A DNA stretch of 64,000 nt, from contig BDSI01000116.1 of the NCBI GenBank assembly GCA_003117195.1, forward strand, positions 62,001 through 126,000, given 5' to 3'. The translations under genes were made by a program, and so were the position numbers. Source of the stretch: Eudorina sp. 2006-703-Eu-15 (lineage: Eukaryota > Chlorophyta > Chlorophyceae > Chlamydomonadales > Volvocaceae). The notes beneath the pieces were generated by a model, which ran no database searches, was not told the DNA's origin, and worked only from the letters and a program-made list of their open reading frames with translations. Below, in pieces: positions 47,166 to 58,200 of the stretch (position 1 is the first letter of the stretch; every line of letters starts with the position of its first letter).

Positions 47166-49468
47166 GGCGAGTGGAGATGTAAGAACCGACCCGGGGGGGC
47201 CGAGGGGGGCCACTGTCGGGGGGGGGGGGGGCAGGGGCCCCTCTCGCCGGCCTCCTCTGCAGCGGGGAAGGGCGTCGGCAGTCGCGCTCGTTGCGCCTGC
47301 ATCAGCAGCAGCAGGGCCGCCCCCCTGGACTAGCAGCGCCCCTTGCCCCCTCCCACACACATTCGCCGCACAGGGGGGTGTCCTTGGGACGGACGCCCGC
47401 ACCCACTTCCCATCAGCCGCACTCGGGCCCCCGGTGTCACAAGTATCCATGGTGGTGGCGGTCCGCCAGCCCATCGCCAGCATCACCCGTATTTTGATTG
47501 CCTAATCGGGCAGGTGCCTGCAGGCGCCTGCCCACCGCCTCGATCGGCCCATTACCAGACGGATTCCACACAGGTACGTAATTCGACGGCCAAGGAACAA
47601 CGCACAGCCATCGCCACCAACAGCCATCTCAGCGGACAGCCAGCGCCACGAACAGCCTTCTCACGAATGCCAGGGCCCCTGTACAACCACACGCCACGAA
47701 CGCCGACGAGCTCTGTTGCAACGGCAGCGAAGAATCTCAACCTGGCAACGCGCGTTTGTACGGTATTGTAGCGTGTACGACATAACAGCATGCAACGTGT
47801 ACGAAATGACAATGTTCGTACGGTTCACCTCGCTACTTCTTCAACCGGCGGCGTTAAGGTGACAGTCCAGCGAACCTAGACAACAAAACCAACACGTCCC
47901 GGTGTGTTTACATGTACAGTTCCGTCGGGGCAAGGCCCCCCCGACGTCGCCACAGTCGAGGGCCCATAGACCAGGAAATGTATCCCGCGCCACAGAGGGT
48001 AGTGCGAACCATCGCGCAGGGCCAATCCGGCTGACTAACTGAGCCTGACTAACTGAGCCCCCCGAACTACTCTCAGGCCATCAGCCCATCCAGACCAACA
48101 TTCGTACAGGAATTCTGGCCGATCATCTCAGCCACACGCTCGGTCTGAGTCACGCCCGACTTCGGCGCGTTCTGGAGTGTACCCCTGCAGCTCCTCGCAG
48201 CCCTGACTGTCCGGTGTTCAGCTGGTCCCCGCCTCCGCCTCATTCAGCCTCAACGTGTGGGTCTCAGTGTTCGTGCGTGGCGGCACCTTGTTCGCATGGC
48301 AGCTGCGACAGACGTTAGTGCTTCGTGCGCCAACCCACCGTACATATTCGTATGGTACACACGTGGGGGCAGTCTGTTGGTTAAGTTTCAAGAAGCCGTA
48401 CAAGTGGAACCGAGTCGCCCGCAATCCGATACGGACCGTATTACATCGTTTCATACCATTGGCTAAGACATTGCAAAGCAATTGAACCGTTTGGACTGCG
48501 CAAAAGAGGAGGTTAAAGGATACCGATAGCAGTTCCTCGTTCGACGTGGTGTGCAAGCAAGGCTTCACTTGAGCGACTCGGCATAGAACTCATCGTTTGG
48601 ATCTCAGGTTACGGCTAGCGTACCGTCATGCCCGGTGCATCACAGGATGCGGACAACATGCAAGTCCTCGGTGACAGTGTAGGTCCCCGGAAGACAACCC
48701 GACGGGAACCATCTCTTGTGCCGTACGAGCAACGCGGTCAGTGGCAGGTGCTCTAGCGCATGAGGTGGCGAGGCGAAGGAGGAGAGGTGCAGCAGGGGCT
48801 GTCAGCGGTTGGCTCCAGGACGGGTTGGTGCGGCCGGCGGAGCGCAGGTGCGTGGGGGCGGAGTCGTTCGATATCCCACCCTGTGCCGCATCCGACCACC
48901 CAGATTTCATATGCGGCAGCTCGCCAAACCTCGCCGCTTTGCAACAGCAATGAGCCATGCACATACGGTGGGCGGGATCCAGAGTGGGCGGAATCCATAC
49001 ACACGTCCGCGAGATCGATCGTTCCAGTAGGTCGCGGAGCGCAGTCATGGTGAGGTGTCGGTGCCGCGGTACGGCACCGGCCGTGGGCGTGTGCTGTGTG
49101 GCGGAGCCATCCTGTCTGTCCGCCGTCCGTCCGTCGATGTCGGCTGTAGATTCGCGGTTACCTCCGCAGCTGCAGGTGCCTGGTCGGGGTCCGTCTCGGA
49201 ACCACGCATCATGGAACTACAACCCTAGATGTATACCCCGCTGCGGCCTGACATACGACATTTTCTCCGGATGTGGCGCAATGTGCCTCGCGCCGGCCGT
49301 ACGGGGTCGGCCGCCCAGGGCTGGGGGTATAAGGGACTTGGGTGCCCGTCTCGGCCTGCCAGGCCCCCGGGGGCATTCAGTACAGACCTCGCAACACGCC
49401 ATCCTGCCCCGCCCCGCCACACCGCATCTGCGGCCCGCGGGCCCCCTTCACCCCAGGCTGTGCGATAG

Positions 49469-49574
49469 CTGCTGGTCGTTGACGGCAGCAGCGCGCTGAT
49501 GCTGGCAGCGGCCGCCAGCAACCTGGAGGCCTTAGCGGTGCTGCTTGAAGGGGGGGCCACCCTGGAGCTGCGGG
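49469..49574 (+). other. Ankyrin-repeat-like exon fragment
   Basis: Between acceptor GCGATAG and donor GTGCAC the plus strand reads LLVVDGSSALMLAAAASNLE and on through ALAVLLEGGATLEL, a good match to the helix-turn-helix of one ankyrin repeat. No neighbouring repeats are seen, so it is either one exon of a larger gene (perhaps the one starting at 44167) or a relic. Confidence 0.4.
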
Positions 49575-50978
49575 GTGCACCGGGGGCCGTTCGGCGGTCA
49601 TGTTGGCGGCGGGGAAGTACGTCCACTGGGGCACATTTGTGGCGGTGCAGGGCACATGTGGGGCTTGGGCTTGGGCTGGGTGCCGGGGTTTGGGGGAGGC
49701 GGGACGCGGCGAAGGACTCGTCAGGGGAGGAGGTCCCGCGAAAAAACACCGAACTTTATGCTCGACGTTTTCCCCGTTTGCAAGATGTAAGCGAGTGATG
49801 AGGGGGAGGATGGGAAGTCACTGGTCATTCACTCGATGCGTCGTTATCGGACGGGTCCTGACGGAGCTTTCCCCGTCTTGATCACCGGCCGCCCTCAGCC
49901 CCGTCTCCACGAGTTGGAGGCTGATGCCACCCTGATGTGTGCAGCAGGGCCTGCTGCCCCATACCGAAGGCGGTCACGGTGCCTACGAACACAGTATTTC
50001 GCGCAGGCACACGAGCTGCACAGGAGGTTCTGAGGAGGGTAGCGGCACCAGACACCGAATTGTGAGGGGATGAGAGTCCTTGGATCGTAGCGTGGTGGCG
50101 CGTTGCATGTCTCGGGAACAGTGGGGACTGGGCGCGTTCAGCTTCCGAAAGGGGTAACCACAGATCCATGAGCTGATGCACCGACACTAACACGCCCGCA
50201 CGTTGACACGCAGTATGCGAGGTGCGTGTGCCATCGGGCTTTCCGTCATACGGTACTGCAGCTGCACTTTCTCATGCGGCTCCGAATCCATCGCATCGTT
50301 CCTGGCTGCGTCTCGCAAAGCAAAGTGCCCGCCTTACACATGCACAGCCCTCGGCCATCCTCAGGCCAGGGCGGTCTGCCACCAGCGGCAACTGCTGCGC
50401 CGGGGTGCTGGGTCGCCCCCGGGTCCCACTGGAGGAGCCCAACCACTCGCCGGCAGGAGGTAATCCTCCCTGTCTCGTGACGCACGTCCTCTGCCTCTTC
50501 TATGTAACTCAACTCGTTCCTGACCAGTCTCCTTTACCAGACTGCTCCTGAAGACATCATCAGGGTCCGGTCCCGCCTCACTGACTGCAAGGCCTGCCCG
50601 TGGCTAGGCCGCCGCATCCTCCCGTCCGAGCTCAATGGTGCGCTGGAGACGAAGGAAGAAAGCGGGCGACCCTGCGCTTGCACGGATCACCTCCTGCCAC
50701 CGCCTGCCGTAAACCGCATCCCCAGACGGGCTCATCCCCATCCGACACACACACACACACAGATCGGTTTTTGTACGGCACTGTATTGCTGCCCCTGGGC
50801 TGTCAACTGGCTCAGACGTCCACGGCCGTCATGTCGGGGTGCTGGCCGCAGGTGAAATCCTTGACCACCGGCACATCCGCGCACCACACGCCTGGCGACC
50901 CAAACCTCCTTCTTCCTTCCGGGCCGCGCCCCATGGCCCCATCCCCTGATTGCACACGCGCCGGGTGAGCAGCTTGGT

Positions 50979-51362
50979 TCACTCCATGTCCAGGAAGTCC
51001 ATGCGCGCCCGTATCGTGCTCTTGAGCTTGTTCAGCTCTTTCTCGCCCTTTAGCGCCTCCTTGATTGCGTCGGGGGACACCTGCGTGAGTCCCTGCGGCG
51101 CGTCCTTCTCCTCATCGACTCTCCCCAGCAGCACCACGTTCTCGCCACGGATGACTTGGAGGCCTAGGGGTATGTCGCCGTACTGCTCGCCCACAATCAT
51201 ACGCTCCACAGCTCCCTCTATGACCAGGTTAGCGAACTGGTCGAAAGACCGCAGTACGCCCAGCAGTTTCCGGCCGTCGCGAAGAACGATAAGCAAGCGC
51301 TGGTCGAGCTCCTCTGCTAGCGCTGTCCCAGGAAGTGGCACCTCTTGCAACGATCTGTCCAT
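50979..51362 (-). CDS. LSM1: U6 snRNA-associated Sm-like protein LSM1
   Basis: Single exon, 127 residues, start MDRSLQEVPLPG. LSM1 is the subunit that distinguishes the cytoplasmic LSM1-7 ring from the nuclear LSM2-8 ring; with PAT1 it binds the 3' end of deadenylated mRNA and promotes decapping. The Sm1 motif (LLIVLRDGRKLLGVLRSFDQ, then FANLVIEGAVER) and Sm2 motif (LQVIRGENVVLLGRVDEE) are intact, and the typical charged C-terminal helix follows (IKEALKGEKELNKLKSTIRA, ending MDFLDME). Length matches the family (about 130). It is the only intronless gene in the window and has no low-complexity insert, suggesting strong constraint. The ATG at 51362 gives the standard N terminus; the frame is open five codons further upstream but without ATG. 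Confidence 0.96.
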   Translation of the reverse strand: MDRSLQEVPLPGTALAEELDQRLLIVLRDGRKLLGVLRSFDQFANLVIEGAVERMIVGEQYGDIPLGLQVIRGENVVLLGRVDEEKDAPQGLTQVSPDAIKEALKGEKELNKLKSTIRARMDFLDME

Positions 51363-52264
51363 AATATAGCAGGACAATAAGCGAGCTTGCCTAGGATTAC
51401 AGCAAAGTCCTCAAAAGCGCGGTGCCGTTGAAAGTCAATTGTGACGAAGTCTAGCTGGCACTAGAACTGCAATTGCGCTAAAAGTTATGCCACATGTACA
51501 TAAGAATGAACAGATTAAGAAAGCCTGATGTCAGTGGTATATAGAACAAAGTTTTGCAACCGCAAAGCAGCAAGCGTGCAGGTGTGCGTCTGCAAAACTT
51601 GTACAAAGCATAATGCAACTGCTTGTGCGGGAAACATCATACACCATATGCCGGTATGCGCTTGTTCCCGCCCGATGTCGTACGACCCGAGCCGACTAGT
51701 CGGTGCACCTCCTCCTCCTCCTCCATAACTCCATGCTCCAAACTCCAATCTGGGGCGCCATGCGCAATGACACATCGCCCTGGGGCAAACCAACTCAGAA
51801 CTCACAGGAACGAGTCAGTCCGTTCACGCTCTTCGTACGGCACATAACCCTCCATATTCATGACGACGGGTCCCAAACATCCTTGGCCCCAACAACAGAG
51901 CAAACGTCCCCATGTGTCGTCCTACGTTGCACGCACGCAATGCTGCCTCGCGCACTTTGCCGTAGAGAATCACCGACGGAAGTCCTGCCAGCAGACCACA
52001 GCCACCAGGCAACTCCCTGGACAACACCCAGCCACAGCGAGTAGCGCGCTCGGTCCACGGGACCATCACGTGCCTCGCCTGCCGCACTCGCATCACCGGC
52101 CCAGTACAACCTTTCGCTTTAGACAGCGCAGAGGGGTTGCCAGGCGCGCGGCTTCCACCCGGACTACCGTGCTACTGTCGAAACACAGAATCGTCTCCTC
52201 CCACCACAGCGGTATCCGAAACTCTTACCCCTCCCCACAGAAACCACGCCCCCCCGGATACACA
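51363..52264. other. Spacer upstream of LSM1 and downstream of the EML-type gene
   Basis: Both flanking genes are on the minus strand, so this holds the EML 3' UTR and the LSM1 promoter. No further gene is visible. Confidence 0.5.
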
Positions 52265-55200
52265 TCAAAACTCGTCCCCCGGGTCGATGTCTTCCTCAAC
52301 GCCCAGGTCCCCCGCCCCCTCCGCCGCCCCGTCCCCAGCGACCTCGTACGTCTGCGCATCAGCCATCGCCACGGCGTGCCGCGGAGGCGCACCGTCCGGC
52401 GGCAAGGGCGGCAGCGGCGGCGCTGCGCCGCCAGCGCCGCTGCCGCTGCCGCCAGCAGCACCCGCGCCACCGCCGGGTTGCTTGACGTCGTACGGGGTGT
52501 ACGTCCAACCGAATGACCGACCTGCGTAGCAGGGACACAAAACCCACACACCCGCCGTTAGCCAATGTTCCGGTGATTACGGCACGGTACGGCTTTGATG
52601 AGAAAGTCCGCGCTGAACGCGGAATATCAACGGCCGCCCGCCCGCACTGAGAGGTGCTTACGCGTTCAGTCCTCCAGACGACGGTCGGCGGCCCAGCTGT
52701 GTGGCTGTGCGGGTGTGTGGACTGCCGGCTCCCGGATGAAGGGATGACGCGTCGCGGAGGATACGGTCGGGCGGCCTCCCACCCCTGCCTACCTGACGTG
52801 CAACACCAGGTCAACCCGCCCGCTGAGGTCCCCACTGTTACGCTGCCGTCGCACCGCCCCGCCCGCGTCACTGTCCGTCCTCGTCCGCCCTCCCCACCGC
52901 CCTCCCCACCGCCCGCCCCGCCCGCCTAATTGGCCCAGACCCCGCAAAGCGCCCGGCAGGCACTGCACATGGATTGGGGGGTTGGACGGGCGCCAGGTGG
53001 CATGCCGTACCTGCTGACCCCCATCCAAGCCCCCGATCCAGGTACCGTGCGGTTCCGTACCGCCCATGCCATGCCGTACCTACCTTCGGGGTCCAGTGCG
53101 CCCCACACCTTCTGCAGGGGTGGCGGCCCGGGGTCCACGGGGGCCAGATCCACCACATTGAACTGGAACATGGCCCAGTCGTAGCCGCCCACGGAGACCT
53201 GCGGGCCGGGCCGAGGCCCAGGGGCGGGGGCCGGGGATGGGGGGGAAATCGGAGATGGGGGGTGGCGCCGAAACCACCACCACCACCACCACTACCAGAC
53301 CGCCGTCGAGGGCAGCTGGCGAGCAACAAGGCAAACATGTACGACATGCCGTGGCCCCGGCCACGACTCAAGCAGGGTTGGAACGCCACATGGCCTCATG
53401 CCCTCGCCCCCACTCCCCGTCCGCTTCCCCCAGCACACACCCCCGCACACGGGTCGGGTCGGGTTCCTTTTCTGAACACACCAGCACCGTGCGGGGCAAC
53501 CGTCGGGCACTGAACACGCCCATTGCATAGCTACACACTCCTGCCCTGCTGCCCGCCGACTACGGCAACACACACCCACACCCACCAGCACCCACCAGCA
53601 CACATCGTGTCGGGCAATGGATATATCATATACGCATACGGGCAAACTATTGGGCGCCACTCGGCCCCTTGCATGTCATGCACTCCCTGTTCTGCCTGCA
53701 TAAATAACACGCACCCACGCACCCACACACCCACGCACAGTTCTCTTTAACAACCACGCACCAGCATCGTGTCGTCGCTGTTGAACCGCACCCCCAGCAC
53801 GTGGCTGGAGTGCCCCCGGTAGGCCCGGTGCGGCGCGTCGTCCAGCACGCAGGGGCAGTTGAAGAGCTTGACCAGGCCGTCGTCGTCGCAGGTGGCCACC
53901 ACGTCGCCCCCCCGGGAGCGGTCCAGCGCGTTGACGTCGGTGCCGTCGGAGCCGTCCGGCCAGATGCCCATGACGGGGAAGCCCAGGCGGAGGGTGTAGG
54001 TGGAGAACTGGACGTCGCGGGAGGGGATGGGGATCTGCTTGCCTGCGGGGGAGGGAGCGGACGGAGGGGGGAAGGGAGGGAGCAGGGGCGCGTGTTGGTC
54101 CTCGGCGGGAGGGACCGAGGCAGGAGCAGGGGCGATTAAGGAATGGCTTCACGGGTGGGGCGGGTGGGCCAGCCGTTCGGAGCATGGGTTTGGGGTTATA
54201 GGAAGCGATGGAGATTGGCAGAGGCGAAACGCAAAAGACGGTAGGGTGCGGCCGATGGAATCACCACGACCATCAACCCCATCCCTCAGGACGCGCAAGC
54301 AGCGTCATCCTGTGGCCGCAATGATCCTGCGCCGCTCGTGCCCTACCCGTCATGCGTCATGCCTCGCGGGCCCCGATGACTAGTTCCCTGGAGCTGCTGT
54401 CCGGTCCGGAGGCCGACCCCCTGCCCCAAACTGAGCAACCCAGGCGTAGCCCGTCCCCTCGTCCCAACGCCATCCCCGGTCCTCGTCCCCGGGCCCCTCG
54501 GCCGCCGCGCGCCGCGCCCCTGCCCCGCCCCCTACATCTTGGCAGCAGCGCTGTACAAACATGTCTACCAATTTCCTGTACCCTCTACCCTCCTCCTCTC
54601 CCCCGCCCTTTCGCCGAAACCCCCTTTCCACTGCCCCCGCCGCAACCCCCCTTTCCACTGCCACCGCCGCACCCGTCCTGGCGTTCCACACCAGCACCTC
54701 CATATCCGCCGAGTCGCTCTGAAGCACACTGCCGTCGGTGCTCCAGTCTATCCCGCGGATGGTGGCGGAGTGTCCGCTGCAGCGCTGCAGGCGGGAGTAG
54801 CCCTTGGCCACGGAGTAGATGTCGATCCAGGTGTCGGCGGTGGCGGCGGCCAGCAGGCGGCAGTCGGGTGAGTACTTGAGGTCGGTGATGCCCTCGCGGC
54901 TGTCCTTGGCCTTGTGCACGGGCTGCAGGCTGGACTCAAGGAACACCTGGACATAGGGCGGGGCGGTGCGGTGCGGGGTGCGGGGTGCGGTGCGGGGCGG
55001 AGACAGGGAGGGATGGGGCGGAGTTCAGGGTGGGAGAGGCGGAGCGGGGGCGGCAGAGGGGTGGGGCAGGAAGCCCGGAATGCGCCTCCGGGGAAGGAGC
55101 GATCGGGAGCTGTCGGATGTGCGATGCGGTGCTGCAGCGGGTGGAGGGTCGTGGGGCGCGGTGGGGTTTCGGAGCGCACGGAGGGCCGGGCCGCGGCCCA

Positions 55201-58200
55201 GGGGTGGACGACGGGATATCAGCAGGACACAGGACGTGGCCACGGAGGCGTTCCCCAACCAACTCGCAAACCCACGCCGTGTCACTCTTCACCTCACCCC
55301 GCCTCGCCCCCCCCTCACCCGCTCCACTCCCCCACCCCCCTTTCACCCCCACCCCGCCCCGCCCCTCGCCCCCCTCACCATTAAGTCCCCCTTGCTCCCC
55401 CCCACCGCCACATGATGGGTGCTGCCATCCGCCTCCAGCGGCCGCGTGGAGAAGGCCACCGCCCGGGCCCCGAACCCCACCACACTGCACTTGTCCATGG
55501 TGCGCTGGGACAGGTCCCACAGCGTAAGGACCTTCTCCGAAACCGTCGCGGCGCGGTACGGCACGGTGGGGTGGAAGGCGACCGCCCACACGTCGTCGCA
55601 GTGGCCGTACACCAACACGTCCTGCAGCGGGGAGGGGGGGGGCAGCCGGGGGCATGTAGACGTGCGTGCAGCCCGAATGGGAATGGGGGCATACAGAACG
55701 TTGTGGTACAACGTCGTACATCGTCGTGCACCTCTGTAATCAACGTCAGCTGGCAAGTGCAAGGGGGGATAAATCCGCGAATGAAGCCCGGCCACCTGCC
55801 TGCGCACTCTCCGTGACCTCCAGGATGTCGCACTGGTTGGTGCCCACCAGCACCACCCCGCGGGCGGGGTCGTAGTCCAGGGAGCGGATGCAGTGGCCGC
55901 GGTCCGGCAGGGAGGAGCGCAGCGACAGAGGGGGCCCCGCGAAGCGGCCCTCCGCCACGGCGCCGTCCGACACGTCCCAGCGCAGGATGGTGCTGTCGGC
56001 GCCACCTGGGGGGCGGGAAGGGAAAGGGGAGGTGTACGGGGCGCGGGGTTGCACCTTGCAGCTTGCATGATATGTATGGTAGGCGGGGAGCGAGGTGCTG
56101 GGTTGTGTGGGTGGTGTTGGCTTGTGTTCGTGTTCGAACGTCCGCGTAGAGCTACGAGATGGACAGGCATGGACGCCTGGTTGACTGTGTCCTTGGGGGG
56201 CACTGTGTCCTTGGGGGGCACAGTCCGATCCGGTGGGGTAGGGTGGGGTGGGGAGCGCACGGGCAGCCCGCGGGTGCACGCGCGGGACGTCCGGACGGGG
56301 GCGGGCCCGGAGGGGTCCCGCGTGTGATCCCGCGTGTGCGCCGCAGGTCGGCAATGGTAAAGAGGAGGCAACCCCTTGGACTTCAGGACAAGGTCGGCAA
56401 AGGTAAAGAGGAGGTAAGCCCTTGGACCTCAGGACAAGGGCCCGGCATAGCGCAGCTCCGGCTCCGCCTTATGTGCGCCCGGGGCCGGATCAGTTACCGT
56501 AACGGAGATAGATGGCAAGAGGCGGCGGATCCACCTGTGGGTCGTGCCGTTCCTCTGCTCCTCCCTCGCTACCCCTCCCCGGCCCCAGTATATATATATG
56601 TGTCTTAATGTCTACCAATTTCCTATACTCCCCAGCCCCGTCACCGCTCCCCCCTGCTCCTCGCCTGTGAGCAGCACCCTCTTGCCGGTGGGGGCCCCCG
56701 TGGCGGGGTCCCGAACCTCCGCCAGCCGCATGCCCCGCACCCCCGTGTACGCCACGTGGCCGTCCGGCTGGATGGACTGGGGGCCCTTGGCGTGGGCCTG
56801 GATGGCCTTCACGGCCGCCGTGCCCTGCAGCCAAAGGGGGGGCCCAGGTGGGCAAGATTAGCGCTACTCCAGAGGGACTCCTCCCTCCCTACCGGCTAAG
56901 GGAGGGAGGGCGGAGGAAGAAGAAGGAGGGAGGAGTCGCGGGCGGGAGGGCTGCGGAACTGCACCAGCACGGGGAGCTGCTAGGGGTGTGACCAAAACAG
57001 TTACGGAATGGGCTGAGGCGGAGCACCCGAACCATGGGACTGTCGCAACGGCCCACCTCTCCCGTCAGAACGCCGAGAACAAAACATCGTTGTGGGTCAC
57101 GATCTCATAAAAGGGCAGCGGCTGCCCGCGGGCGTCGGCGAGCGTGTTTGCCGCGCTGGCCCCAAACCCCACCTCACACAACCCCAAGGCCCCTCCCAAC
57201 CCACCCCATCAAATCCTGGTGTGACCAGGTTCGTTCTAAGCTTGTTTTTCTCGTTTCAACGACATCCCACGCATGGCCATTCCACGCCGGGCCACCCCAC
57301 GCCAAGCCACGCCCCGTCCCACCCCACCTTGAACACGTACAGCTGGCCGTCCGCCATGCCCGCCACCACCATGCAGTCGGGGCTGCCCTCCTGCCGGGGC
57401 GGCAGCCACTGCGCGCTGTGCACGTTCTGCATGTCCAGCCGCCCGGTGGTCATCTGCTTGGCCGCCCACTGGCCCGTCTCGCCGCGGGTCCACATCTTGA
57501 TGTGCTTCTTGCCGAACGTCAGGAAGGCGGCGGGCACGGCCGCGTGGCGACCCGCGTACGGATTCCACTCCACGCCGTACACCTACGACAGACAGACGCA
57601 CGGGCGGCCGATGACCACAACTGCGCCGACGTGAGGTGGCGGCGGTGACGGCGCCGAGGGGGGCGGTGGTGAGGGGGTTTTACTGGGGAGCCGTCAAGGC
57701 TCCTTGCGTCCTTGGATACTGCATGACACGAGTGCCGACTGAGAATTCTCTAGGGGAGCTGTCCCAGGATGGGTTATGGCTGGGTGTGCGGATGGGTATG
57801 GATATATACATATCTATATGTATGGGATGGATGGACGGAGATCGCGCCGAGGATCGCGCTCCAGGATCGTCGGTACGGATGCCAGGGAGATGAGGTACGG
57901 CATCCCGTGGGTGTGCTCGTGTTCGTTGCTGGGTCTGGGGTTTCTGTTCTTACACCCCATCCCCCTCGGCGCTGGGAGGGCCCGCCGACGGCGGGATGCA
58001 GCAGCCAGTTGAGACACGGAGTCACGCATCCACTGCTAGGCCTCTGGGAGCGCGGCTCCCTTGTTCCGTTGTTGGTCTGACACAATAGTGTCAATCGCAG
58101 AGTTTTCAATGGCAAGTAAATTGGTCACGTCACGAGACGCACCTGCGGCGGGTCGCCCATCTGGCCCTTCCCCGAGCTGTCCAGCCGGTTTCGGCGCCAG

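Larger units (their letters stand above)
44703..50978. other. Mostly unassigned region with minisatellite and gene-like fragments
   Basis: Apart from the minisatellite and the ankyrin-like fragment listed separately, two patches look coding. At 45139-45247, MSPTHVTRTAQEQILDSIAD is followed by a GTGAGT donor. At about 45641-45895 an open stretch contains LGMRLNATSAGIAASRPS. Neither gives a consistent gene model with its neighbours. 47760-48600 is richer in A and T and shows nothing. Confidence 0.4.

Noticed and set aside
52359..52871. 170-codon minus-strand ORF over the last EML exon
   Set aside because: Out of frame with the phase-matched terminal exon ending DPGDEF and rich in Arg/Trp typical of GC-rich shadow frames.
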